Shown here one piece after another: positions 1-9,402 of a DNA stretch of 25,161 nucleotides. Each line of letters begins with the position of its first letter. Position 1 is the stretch's first letter. The notes under the pieces are model-generated. The model was not told the DNA's origin. It saw only the letters and a program-made list of their open reading frames with translations, and did no database searches. The position numbers and the translations under genes are program-made. Source of the DNA: Pleurobrachia bachei (taxonomy: Eukaryota > Ctenophora > Tentaculata > Cydippida > Pleurobrachiidae); contig AVPN01000400.1 in the NCBI GenBank assembly GCA_000695325.1, forward strand, positions 29,202 through 54,362, given 5' to 3'.

Positions 1-502
1 TCTTGGGTGCTCTTGGAGGCTCTTGAACTTTATTATGGTTCCTTATTGAAAAGCGTTGCCTTATCGGCGGCCAGCAGCATTTGTCAATCGAATACAGTGC
101 CTGACTCCACTCTTTCCAATTCCTAGCTGGAGTTAAACGTTATGCATCGCGAAGTTGTCGATTTCTAAGCAAGGGATGGACCCTCCTTTAGTCGCTTGAC
201 ACTTGTATGAACAATTCAAGACCTCGGTACTCTGATTCTGGTTGTTCAGTTACTCAACAAGTTTTTTGAGTGACTTTATTCTTTTCTCTACTTATTTTCT
301 CTACTTTATTCAGACTTTCCAGAGCATTATAATATAGTTAAGTCCATCAGAATCCAAACTCCTGGGTGCCTCTGTCTCTGAGTCCTGTGGCAGTGTCTAG
401 TTTTCGTGCTTCAATTCGCCTATTTACTAACATTAAAAACTGTTTAGCGGAGGGCAGAATTTGAGTGGTGGAGCAAGGAGACAGAATACAGTTGATCAGA
501 CC
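1..502. other. 5' flank and probable promoter/5' UTR of the RNF103-like gene
   Basis: I see no gene here that I can support. The stretch upstream of the first ATG of the RNF103-like gene holds a 13-bp tandem repeat (about 282-308, core TTTTCTCTACTT) and a small inverted repeat (ACTCAA at 252-257 with TTGAGT at 266-271). On the minus strand an open stretch of about 45 codons runs off the window edge (about 137 to 1) and also contains AATAAA. It could be the last exon of a neighbouring gene, but I cannot identify it. Confidence 0.35.
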
Positions 503-2960
503 ATGCTACTTCGGGTGGCTCTCCTGATCTTATGTGTTATTCTACTCTTTGTTTGTATCCGTTTCTGTGAGTGGCTCACCTGGTTGGAGTCAGAACGGCT
601 GCCACTTCATCTTGTTGACCCTATTTCCCTGAGGTACGATATATTCTACTTTGTATTCTTTGGTTCTCTACTCAAAATTCAATGATAACTCCTGAATATT
701 CTTTTTGAGTCACCAACCTGTTCATCAAGTCCAGTCTCTAATTTCGATCTATTTTAGCATCAAGGAGTTACAAAGGCTGTTGGATGCAAGGGGAATTCCG
801 CACGATGAACTAGTTGAGAAGTCTGAGCTGATTGATGCTGTTGAGAACAGTGGGGGTTTGACCACTGAAGAAAGTGAGGTCCTCCTTCACTCGCCTGCTT
901 TTGAGGAATCTCTCAACTTTACATCTGAGAGGCACTTCCTTGAAGAGGTGAAGTTTCCAAACAAGATGCCAGACTTTTATCTGAAGTAGTTTTATTTATG
1001 ACCGATTGGTAATTTATGATGGATATATTCTGCATGGTTATTACCTCATCTCCTCTATATCAGGTGGAGGATTCCAAATCGACAGTATGGGCAGTTAGGG
1101 TTGTGCCACATGGACACAAGCCCTTCCCCAACTACCCATTGTGGAATGTAGTTTCACGACGTCTCAGTAGGATAGGCATCCAAACGGGCACATTTTACTG
1201 TCCACGGCACAACTCATGGTGCCTCAGGCAGGGCTGGAAGATCGTCCCTGCCCTGATTATTGCCATGCCATCGGGTGATGAAAAGGGATCACCGAGGATT
1301 GAGGTCTATCAGGTAAAGGGTCTTACTGTTTTGAGATGGGTCCTTGTATTATGAGAAAGGAGCGCATATTTTATGGGGCCTCTTGACGTTACACTCATTT
1401 TGAGTGTAACATATTCATCCTGCATATAATTCAACTCTCTCACAACAACGGTCCCCTATGATTCAACCCTCTCACAAGTCACAACAACCCTAATCATCCC
1501 TCTCCCCACAGGGTCAGTCTACAGAGAGGAGCATATTGAAATGGTTTTATATCCGTCTGGAGGGTAGTGTGGACAAATTAAAATCAGAGAGAAGTTACCA
1601 CACCTGGGAGGAGGAACCAACGACACCTGTGAAGGTCCTCCATCATACAGACGGAGGGTGCAGGATTCAACATCTCGTACCTGCCTTCTTCTCTGCTCTT
1701 GCTGTCCAGTTCATTGGAAAGGTAATGGGAGTTCTTGCTCATTTAGACTGTGTTTCGGGAGGGTTAGAACATAACACGTTTTCTAGAGTCTCTCAACTAC
1801 CTCTCTCTCTCTCTGCCACACACTTTATAAGTCTATTGTGTTAAGAGTGTCTGTCTATTTCCTACTTTGTTCCTCTCTCTCCCATTCCTTCTCTCTAACA
1901 ATGGCACACCCTCCATTGCATCATGGATCCCTTCATCTCAAAATCATCTATTATAACCATCCTCCCCATTCCTCAGGTCTCCTTTGCCGTGATGGACACC
2001 TCTCAGCCGTGTCACCTAAAAAACAGGCCCAGCAAGACAACAGGGACAGCGACACCCACCACCTCCGTCCCTGCTCGATCTTTGATCCTAATCAAAACAC
2101 CTGAGTTTACCCACGTGTACGGGTCCAGGAAGGGTGAACAGCTGCAACATCGTGCCCTAAAACTCTTCATGACCACCCTCACACCGACCAGTAACGATCT
2201 GTTTGTTCTGGCCCTCATGCTTATCAACTACACCTGCCTGTTCGAGGTGTTCTTGTCCTCGGGTAACTTTGCCAGAAGGATATTCAGGACTTTGTGGTTC
2301 ATGGCAAAGGGAAACTTCCTCCTTTGTTCGATATGGTTACCTCTCGTTAGTCTCAGTCAGATATCCCAACTCCGACCCCTTCTCTCCGCCTTTCTGTCTT
2401 ACTACAGACTGGCAATGAACACTGAACTGGCGGCTGTGATACGACACGATGTGCTGGTTTTGGCACGTTGTCCACTATTGGTTGGAGTCACCCTCCTTCT
2501 CTCTGTTCTCACAGTCACTGTCATTGACAGGAAGTTTAAACTGGGTCTCATCACAAATGATGACATCCAACTACCCTTTCTGGACTTCATGCCCACTGTG
2601 GAGCACTTGGTGCACTTTGACCCCATCACCTGGCCCCTCTACACAACGAGAGTCAGCGAGGTGCCCGATGAGAAGTGGTTACAGAGGTGTGTGGCTGAGT
2701 TGATGACATCCATCCCTACCTGGGAGCATGGTACCTGTTGGGGGAGCTGCGAAGATGGGGAGGGGTGTCGGGGGTGCTTCCCCACCGGGTCTCAACCATC
2801 CCCGGAGTGCGCTATTTGTCTGGATCAGTTCAGAGTTGGGGTCAGTGTGTGCAATCTGCCCTGTACCCACACCTTCCACCAATCCTGCACCGAGGCGTGG
2901 ATGTCGAGTGAGTGTGAAAACAGGTGGAAGTGCCCCATGTGCCGGGAAGCCATCTTCTAA
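503..2960 (+). CDS. RNF103: RNF103-like (KF-1) multi-pass membrane RING-H2 E3 ubiquitin ligase, five exons, complete
   Basis: The exons are 503-633, 758-947, 1064-1312, 1512-1721 and 1977-2960, all with GT-AG introns and continuous phase; they give 587 residues (human RNF103 has about 685). ATG 503 was chosen because it gives MLLRVALLILCVILLFVC, an N-terminal membrane anchor followed by LVDPISL, colinear with the human protein. Next come a thioredoxin-like luminal region (RIGIQTGTFYCPRHNSWC, then PAFFSALAVQF), about three further membrane segments (DLFVLALMLINYTCLFEVF, the WFMAKGNFLLCSIWLPLV region, and CPLLVGVTLLLSVLTVTVI) and a C-terminal RING-H2 with CAIC, PCTHTFHQSC and CPMC in the right order. 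The family acts in the endoplasmic reticulum, in ubiquitin-dependent protein degradation. The acidic linker before the RING is shorter than in vertebrates. The assignment is firm from domain order and local identity; expression is inferred. Confidence 0.93.
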
Positions 2961-3026
2961 AGGACGTCCTTGTTGTTGCCCCCCTGTTAGTTATTAAACA
3001 GAAAAGAGAAAAGGTTTCGATTTTGT
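675..3026 (+). repeat. Tandem duplication, left copy (RNF103-like intron 1 to 3' UTR)
   Basis: The segment from inside intron 1 to just past the poly(A) signal is repeated directly at 3027-5421. The offset is 2352 at the start and 2395 at the end because of intron indels. The left boundary is set by the sequence AAATTCAATGATAACTCC, which occurs at 675 and again at 3027. The right boundary lies after TTTCGATTTTGT, which ends at 3026 and at 5421. Confidence 0.92.
2993..2998 (+). promoter_or_regulatory. Poly(A) signal variant ATTAAA of the first RNF103-like copy
   Basis: ATTAAA lies 33 nt after the stop codon. It is repeated at the same place after the second copy. If used efficiently it would end transcripts before the duplicated exons. 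If skipped, transcription would run into them. Confidence 0.5.
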
Positions 3027-3109
3027 AAATTCAATGATAACTCCTGAATATTCTTTTTGAGTCACCAACCTGTTCAACAAGTAGAGTCTCTAATTTCCCT
3101 CTATTTTAG

Positions 3110-5355
3110 CATCAAGGAGTTACAAAGGCTGTTGGATGCAAGGGGAATTCCGCACGATGAACTAGTTGAGAAGTCTGAGCTGATTGATGCTGTTGAGAAT
3201 AGTGGGGGTTTGACCACTGAGGAAAGTGAGGTCCTCCTTCACTCGCCTGCTTTTGAGGAATCCCTCAACTTTACATCTGAGAGGCACTTCCTTGAAGAGG
3301 TACAGTTTCCAAACAAGATGTCTTTTAATTGAATTAGTAGCAGGGTCTAGTTTTATTTATGACCGGTAATTTATGATGGATAACATATATTTTATATGGT
3401 TATATTACCTCATCTCCCCCATACCAGGTGGAGGATTCCAAATCGACAGTATGGGCAGTCAGGGTTGTCCCACATGGACACAAGCCCTTCCCAAACTACC
3501 CACTGTGGAATGTAGTTTCACGACGTCTCAGTAGGATAGGCATCCAAACGGGCACATTTTACTGTCCACGGCACAACTCATGGTGCCTCAGGCAGGGCTG
3601 GAAGATCGTCCCTGCCCTGATCATTGCCATGCCATCGGGCGATGAAAAGGGATCACCAAGGATAGAGGTCTATCAGGTAAAGGGTTTGTTGTTTTGAGAT
3701 AGGTTCCTTTGAGAAAGGAGCGCATATTTTATGGGGCCTCTTAATGTTACACTCATTTTGAGTTTAACATATTTGATATTCATCCTGCATATAATTCAAC
3801 TCTCTCACAACAACCGTCCCCCTGATAATTGATTCAACCCCCTCACAAGTCACAACAACACTAATCATTCCTCTTCCACAGGGTCAGTCTACAGAGAGGA
3901 GCATATTGAAATGGTTTTACAACCGGTTGGAGGGAAGTGTGGACAAGTTAAAATCAGAGAGAAGCTATCACACGTGGGAGGAGGAACCCACGACACCTGT
4001 GAAGGTTCTGCACCATACAGACGGAGGGTGCAGGATTCAACATCTCGTACCTGCTTTCTTCTCTGCTCTCGCTGTCCAGTTCATTGGAAAGGTAATATGG
4101 GAAACGGGAGTTTAGGGGAAATGCTGTTTTCTAGAGTCTCTCAACTACCCCCCTCTCTCTGATCTCTCTCTCTCTCTGCCACACGGCACACACTTTATAA
4201 GTCTATTGTGTTGAGAGTGTCTGTCTATTTCCTACTTTATTCCTCTCTCTCTCCCATTCTTTCTCTCTCACTTTCTCTCCAACAGTGGCACACCCTCATC
4301 ATTGCATCATGATAGATCTCACTTCATCTCAAAATGACTGTTCCTCTAACCACCCTCTCCTCTCCTCTCAGGTATCCTTTGCCGTGATGGACACCTCTCA
4401 GCCGTGTCACCTAAAGAACAGGCCCAGCAAGACAACGGGGACAGCAACACCCACCAACTCGGTCCCTGCTCGATCTTTGATCCTAATCAAAACACCTGAG
4501 TTTACCCATGTGTACGGGTCCAGGAAGGGTGAACAGTTGCAGCATCGTGCCCTAAAACTCTTCATGACCACCCTCACACCGACCAGTAACGATCTGTTTG
4601 TGCTGGCCCTCATGCTTATCAACTACACCTGCCTGTTCGAGGTGTTCTTATCCTCGGGTAATTTCGCCAGGAGGATATTCAGGACTTTGTGGTTCATGGC
4701 AAAGGGAAACTTCCTCCTTTGCTCGATTTGGTTACCCCTCGTCAGTCTCAGTCAGATATCCCAACTCCGGCCCCTTCTCTCCGCCTTTCTGTCCTACTAC
4801 AGACTGGCAATGAACACTGAACTGGCGGCTGTGATACGACACGATGTGCTGGTTTTGGCACGTTGTCCACTATTGGTTGGAGTCACCCTCCTTCTCTCTG
4901 TTCTCACAGTCACTGTCATTGACAGGAAGTTTAAACTGGGTCTCATCACAAATGATGACATCCAACTACCCTTTCTGGACTTCATGCCCACTGTGGAGCA
5001 CTTGGTGCACTTTGACCCCATCACCTGGCCCCTCTACACAACGAGAGTCAGCGAGGTGCCGGATGAGAAGTGGTTACAGAGGTGTGTGGCTGAGTTGATG
5101 ACATCCATCCCAACCTGGGAGCATGGTACCTGTTGGGGGAGCTGCGAAGATGGGGAGGGGTGTCGGGGGTGCTTCCCCACCGGGTCTCAACCATCCCCGG
5201 AGTGTGCTATTTGTCTGGACCAGTTCAGAGTTGGGGTCAGTGTGTGCAATATGCCCTGTACCCACACCTTCCACCAATCCTGCACCGAGGCGTGGATGTC
5301 GAGTGAGTGTGAAAACAGGTGGAAGTGCCCCATGTGCCGGGAAGCCATCTTCTAA
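3110..5355 (+). CDS. Second RNF103-like copy, exons 2-5 only; no first exon or start codon
   Basis: The exons are 3110-3299, 3428-3676, 3882-4091 and 4372-5355, the same lengths (190, 249, 210 and 984 nt) and splice phases as exons 2-5 of the upstream gene, all open. The encoded 544 residues differ from the first copy at only three positions (Ile to Asn in exon 4; Thr to Asn and Leu to Met in exon 5), although about 50 nucleotides differ. The RING-H2, luminal domain and membrane segments are all intact. Exon 1, with the initiator ATG and first membrane anchor, is missing because the duplication began inside intron 1. The copy could be used as an alternative 3' exon set spliced to exon 1 at 633, could be a young gene fragment, or could be the other allele misassembled in tandem. 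Nearly all changes are silent, which argues against a long-dead pseudogene. Confidence 0.8.
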
Positions 5356-5387
5356 AGGACGTCCTTGTTGTTGCCCCCCTGTTAGTT

Positions 5388-5393
5388 ATTAAA
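5388..5393 (+). promoter_or_regulatory. Poly(A) signal variant ATTAAA of the second RNF103-like copy
   Basis: This is the same ATTAAA, in the same context and at the same distance from the stop codon, as in the first copy. It is the natural end of any transcript using the downstream exon set. Confidence 0.5.
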
Positions 5394-5460
5394 CAGAAAA
5401 GAGAAAAGGTTTCGATTTTGTTTTTTATTTTTATATTTGTTCGATCACTTTGTGTGTCTG

Positions 5461-6154
5461 TGTGTGCGTGTGTGCAGAGAAAATTTATTCGAGCTGAGAT
5501 TTTCATAAACATCCTAATTCCCCCGAGTCCGACATCCCCCCTCCCCGATATATTCTGCCCCAAATTCCACTCTGTCCCCACTCCCCATTATTCCGGTTCG
5601 TCCTGCAACCCAATAAAACCCACTGCTCTGCACCTATCCGACCCCCTTGATGTTTCTCCCTCCGTTTTCCTTCGTTCTTGAAGTAGTAACAACGGTGGGG
5701 AGAGTTCATCACTTCCCCTCCAGCTCCCGAAAAGTGATCTTTACTTCTTTCTTGGTGTAAATAGAATCTCTCTATCATTTGTTAAAAACCAACTTGTCAT
5801 TTGATGTTTAGGAGAGCGCTCTTTTCGCCCACTCGTGTAACCTCTTAGTCCAAGGCGAGGGCGCTCTCCCTATTTGGAATAATTAATGACCTCCTGCTGC
5901 TGCAGCTGTCTGACGTGTATGTCGTAGCTCTCGCGTCACATGTGGGGGGAGAGAGATCTGTTGCAATGAATTACACTGGATCATCAGCTCAGAAGTCAGA
6001 GGGGAGTGTTTAGCACTCACATGATTTATCTACTACACCACCAGACTCCCTCTCTCACATACAATAGTATCATCATGATCTCTCTCTCTACCAGTGTAGG
6101 ACTGAAAACTGACACTGCTCAACACACACAGCAATCATCTCAATAGTGGTATAT
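5461..6154. repeat. Non-coding tandem duplication, unit 1
   Basis: The unit is 694 bp and is repeated directly at 6155-6860. About 530 bp at its left end are identical in the two copies. A patch after about 5990 differs by indels and substitutions, and the last 70 bp or so match again. It contains AATAAA within CCCAATAAAACCC and a potential hairpin with GGAGAGCGC and GCGCTCTCC arms. I see no convincing reading frame; the open frames on both strands are pyrimidine-rich and low in complexity. Confidence 0.92.
5811..5869. repeat. Potential hairpin, copy 1
   Basis: GGAGAGCGC (5811-5819) pairs with GCGCTCTCC (5861-5869), and an inner CGCC (5826-5829) pairs with GGCG (5854-5857). It could be a small structured RNA, a binding site, or the inverted ends of a tiny mobile element. 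Its function is unknown. Confidence 0.4.
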
Positions 6155-6860
6155 TGTGTGCGTGTGTGCAGAGAAAATTTATTCGAGCTGAGATTTTCAT
6201 AAACATCCTAATTCCCCCGAGTCCGACATCCCCCCTCCCCGATATATTCTGCCCCAAATTCCACTCTGTCCCCACTCCCCATTATTCCGGTTCGTCCTGC
6301 AACCCAATAAAACCCACTGCTCTGCACCTATCCGACCCCCTTGATGTTTCTCCCTCCGTTTTCCTTCGTTCTTGAAGTAGTAACAACGGTGGGGAGAGTT
6401 CATCACTTCCCCTCCAGCTCCCGAAAAGTGATCTTTACTTCTTTCTTGGTGTAAATAGAATCTCTCTATCATTTGTTAAAAACCAACTTGTCATTTGATG
6501 TTTAGGAGAGCGCTCTTTTCGCCCACTCGTGTAACCTCTTAGTCCAAGGCGAGGGCGCTCTCCCTATTTGGAATAATTAATGACCTCCTGCTGCTGCAGC
6601 TGTCTGACGTGTATGTCGTAGCTCTCGCGTCACATGTGGGGGGAGAGAGATCTGTTGCAATGAATTACACTGGATCATCAGCTCAGAAGTCAGAAGTCAG
6701 AGGGGAGCGTTAAGCACTCACATGATTTACTACACCACCACCACCCTCCCCTATATTTCATATACAATAGTATCATCATGATCTCTCTCTCTACCAGTGT
6801 AGGACTGAAAACTGACACTGCTCAACACACACAGCAATCATCTCAATAGTGGTATATTGT
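6155..6860. repeat. Non-coding tandem duplication, unit 2
   Basis: This is the second copy of 5461-6154. It is slightly longer because of an extra CAGAAGT-type repeat and changes in the CACC-rich patch around 6690-6770. The junction lies in a GTGT-rich stretch, where short homology could have promoted unequal pairing. Confidence 0.92.
6505..6563. repeat. Potential hairpin, copy 2
   Basis: This is the exact copy of the 5811-5869 hairpin, carried along by the 0.7-kb duplication. Because the duplication looks young, its preservation is not independent evidence of function. Confidence 0.4.
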
Positions 6861-9350
6861 CTGTGTGAGTGTGTGTGAAATGCACACCACCTGGAGTCAG
6901 GATCACATTTGGAGGGTGAGTAGAGCGGTGGTGGTGGCCGACAAATTATTTGGGATTTAGATGGGATCTTGCGGGGGAGAGGGGTGTGTATCTGGGTTGT
7001 TTGTGTAGGGAGTTCGTGACATAGAGCCTGAGGGCAGGAATTACCACCCCCCCCCAGAATTACCATGCAGTTACACAGAGGGCGGGGTTTGTGTGGAATA
7101 TTTTATGCTTGGAGAGGGACGACGCATGATGGTGCCCCCTGGGCCTGTGCTTGAAAATCTTAGATCATAATTCTGTCCTGAAAAGAATACAAAGACTTGA
7201 GAAAGGGTGGTAGAGGAAAGAAAGTTGAGTAGAGACATTGAACAGGCATTGTGTAAGAACTGTCATTACAAAATTAGAGTGGCCACTGCACATGTGCAAT
7301 GTAGTTAGAGCTCCACACACAGCTGTACACAACCCGTTATACACAGCTATACAGAACCCGTTACTTTATTCAACCCCTTTTTCATATCCCAAATTAAACA
7401 CGCCAATCTCTATTTCTTCAAATCAGAACGGGGATATATAACCCAGGGGGGTGAATAAGGTGGAATTGTGGTATTTATCAAGGGGTATATCGTGACAGTA
7501 AAATGTCAGCGGGAGACCTAGTTTATGTGTGATAGACAGGCGTTTCCTGATACACACGACTTGTTCAGACCCTCTTGCCACATGTGTCACTTTGAGAGGG
7601 GGATACTTTTTCAGTGAGTGTCTGTCTGTATTATACAGGGTGTCCCACTGTCTTAGCGTGACCTTTGATACTGAGCAGCTAACTGTATACTTAGTTCACT
7701 GTCATTTAATCACGTATTCACTCATGTGTGTACATGTAACATGTGTAACTGTAAGTGCTTCTCAAATTCTAAGGCCCCCAATGTCACGGCCTCATAACAT
7801 GCAATACTGAATACAGCTGAATTACCTACTGCATGTGATAACACATCACGTCACCATATATTGTATTGTCTCTCTGATAAAGTATTGTTGTTGTGTGGGA
7901 AAACTGAATTGTATCCCCCTGCAAATACACACGATGATGTGATCCCTGTTTTGCAGGGCTAGTGGGGTAACAATTATAATCTAGTGATTATACCATAAAC
8001 CCCTGATGATTGGGGGAGATTTTTCACTGCACTTTGCTTGCACACTGTGTAATAGAAAACAATGGCACCCTCTCACACATTGTACGTGCAGACAACAACA
8101 AACAGAAGGGACACACAGACATGTGTAGTACACATAGAAAGAGGGGTGGCACACAACACGCACACGGGGGAGGGGCTGGGTGTTGTAAATATTGTCAACT
8201 TCTGAACAGACAAACGAAGTTTTACGTTTTGAAATAACTCTGTATAATGGATCACTTATCTACGTCTGTTTGGGCTAATTAGAGTGTACAGAGGTTTTCC
8301 GAGAAACGACCACAGTATATCAGATCTATAAGATCCCTTGCCTTGCTGCGCAGTCTGTCCATTCGCCGCTCGTAAGCGCTCGCGTTAGCTCGCACCGGGC
8401 CTTCGGCTGACAGACGTGGAACATGTCAAAAGATCCCTCCCTCAGTAATAGAGAGGAGTAGAAGGTTTCTCTCTGATCTAGTTACGATCATTTGGACAAA
8501 GTCCAGTAATGACACGTCCCACACATGATACCTTGTAATGTAAACAAACTCACATTAACCTCAACACTTAGAATTGTTTGCTAATGACTTGACAATGAAC
8601 CAACGTGAACCATGTGTGTGAAAGATGATTCTAGAATCTGATGAATGGGTGTAGAAATGAAGGGGTGGCAGTGGCGCGCCAAATGCAACGTGTCTTTAAA
8701 ACCGGGACCATGTGTGTCTGGAGATCTGTTCCGGTCCTTGTGATCTTCTGTTTGTCTGTTTTCAGTGTATTGGTAGACACTCTTCTCTCTCCATGCATAC
8801 ACACACAGTTATACACTGTACACAACAACATACACTCTCTATTTCTGTCTCTCTCTCTCTCGAATTGCAGCGTCAGCAGTCAGAGAGAATACAGCATGGT
8901 ACGCGCCGAGACAATGAAAAGTACATAACTGTCATTGCGAGGGCCGCGCGCGTGCCAGCTCAGATTGACGGAGGGGGGGGGAGAAGGAATCAGCTCGAGC
9001 ATGCGGACACCTGGGGACACTTGGCTGTGTGACTGTTTACAGTCCCAGATGAGCTTGACATATTCCTTGTCTGTCAGCTCTCACACCGGGCTTAGTGCCG
9101 AACAGACAGACAGTGTAGCATGGCAAAGATGAGCGCCCCAAACCAAACCAAACCTGGTAACACAGAATCGAGTGGCAACTTGTGTCTTTTGATCGGAGAA
9201 CAAATTCCATAAACTCGGTTGTTTTACGGTGTGGTAAAAGTTAAAATAACAAAATGTTAAATGTTACAAACGTTCCCTTTTCTTCAAAATTAAGTGAACA
9301 AAATAGTATAAATTATTATTCGTCGTCACACATGATACATACTGCTGTAG
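6861..9350. other. Convergent intergenic region, no supported gene
   Basis: This is the space between the 3' ends of the RNF103-like copies and the KDM3-type gene. It holds GT- and CT-rich simple sequence, a degenerate 24-bp repeat around 7319-7363 (core ACAGCT followed by AACCCGTTA), the 12-bp palindrome TGCACATGTGCA at 7287-7298, and a GC-rich patch at about 8343-8415. A plausible splice acceptor ends at about 8870, followed by an open stretch to 9032. I found no tRNA or rRNA, and no ORF with recognisable protein content. Confidence 0.5.
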
Positions 9351-9356
9351 TTTAAT
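9351..9356 (-). promoter_or_regulatory. Poly(A) signal variant ATTAAA of the KDM3-type gene
   Basis: On the minus strand ATTAAA lies about 47 nt past the stop codon at 9403-9405. That implies a short 3' UTR ending near 9330. Confidence 0.45.
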
Positions 9357-9402
9357 AAACACAATCACACATTCTGTTGTCAAGGCAACAATAAAAACAC
9401 AG

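Larger units (their letters stand above)
3027..5421 (+). repeat. Tandem duplication, right copy
   Basis: This copy is aligned to 675-3026. Exons differ at roughly 3% of sites by hand count, and introns carry more substitutions and several small indels. A stretch of about 260 bp in the last exon (from the codons for RLAMNTELAAV onward) is identical between copies, which could reflect gene conversion. Confidence 0.9.

Noticed and set aside
1-137. Minus-strand open stretch at the window edge as an exon of a neighbouring gene
   Set aside because: Only about 45 codons are visible and nothing is recognised. Kept as a possibility in the flank entry only.
461-502. Longer open frame upstream of the RNF103-like ATG
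   Set aside because: The frame begins with TTG, not ATG. ATG 503 directly precedes the conserved membrane anchor, as in the family.
4285-4371. In-frame ATG upstream of the last exon of the second RNF103-like copy
   Set aside because: This is intron sequence read through the acceptor at 4371. It would skip the luminal domain and has no family similarity.
5503-6472. Identical 91-codon minus-strand frames in the 0.7-kb duplication
   Set aside because: They are low-complexity in composition with no splice context, and their identity is explained by the recent duplication.
8712-9032. Plus-strand frame with a polypyrimidine acceptor near 8870 as a coding gene
   Set aside because: The composition is mostly simple sequence (CT and GT runs), with no recognisable domain and no supported partner exon.
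5437-9350. tRNA, 5S rRNA or other classical RNA gene
   Set aside because: I found no paired A-box/B-box or cloverleaf. The one GGTTCG match near 5594 lacks the rest of a tRNA.
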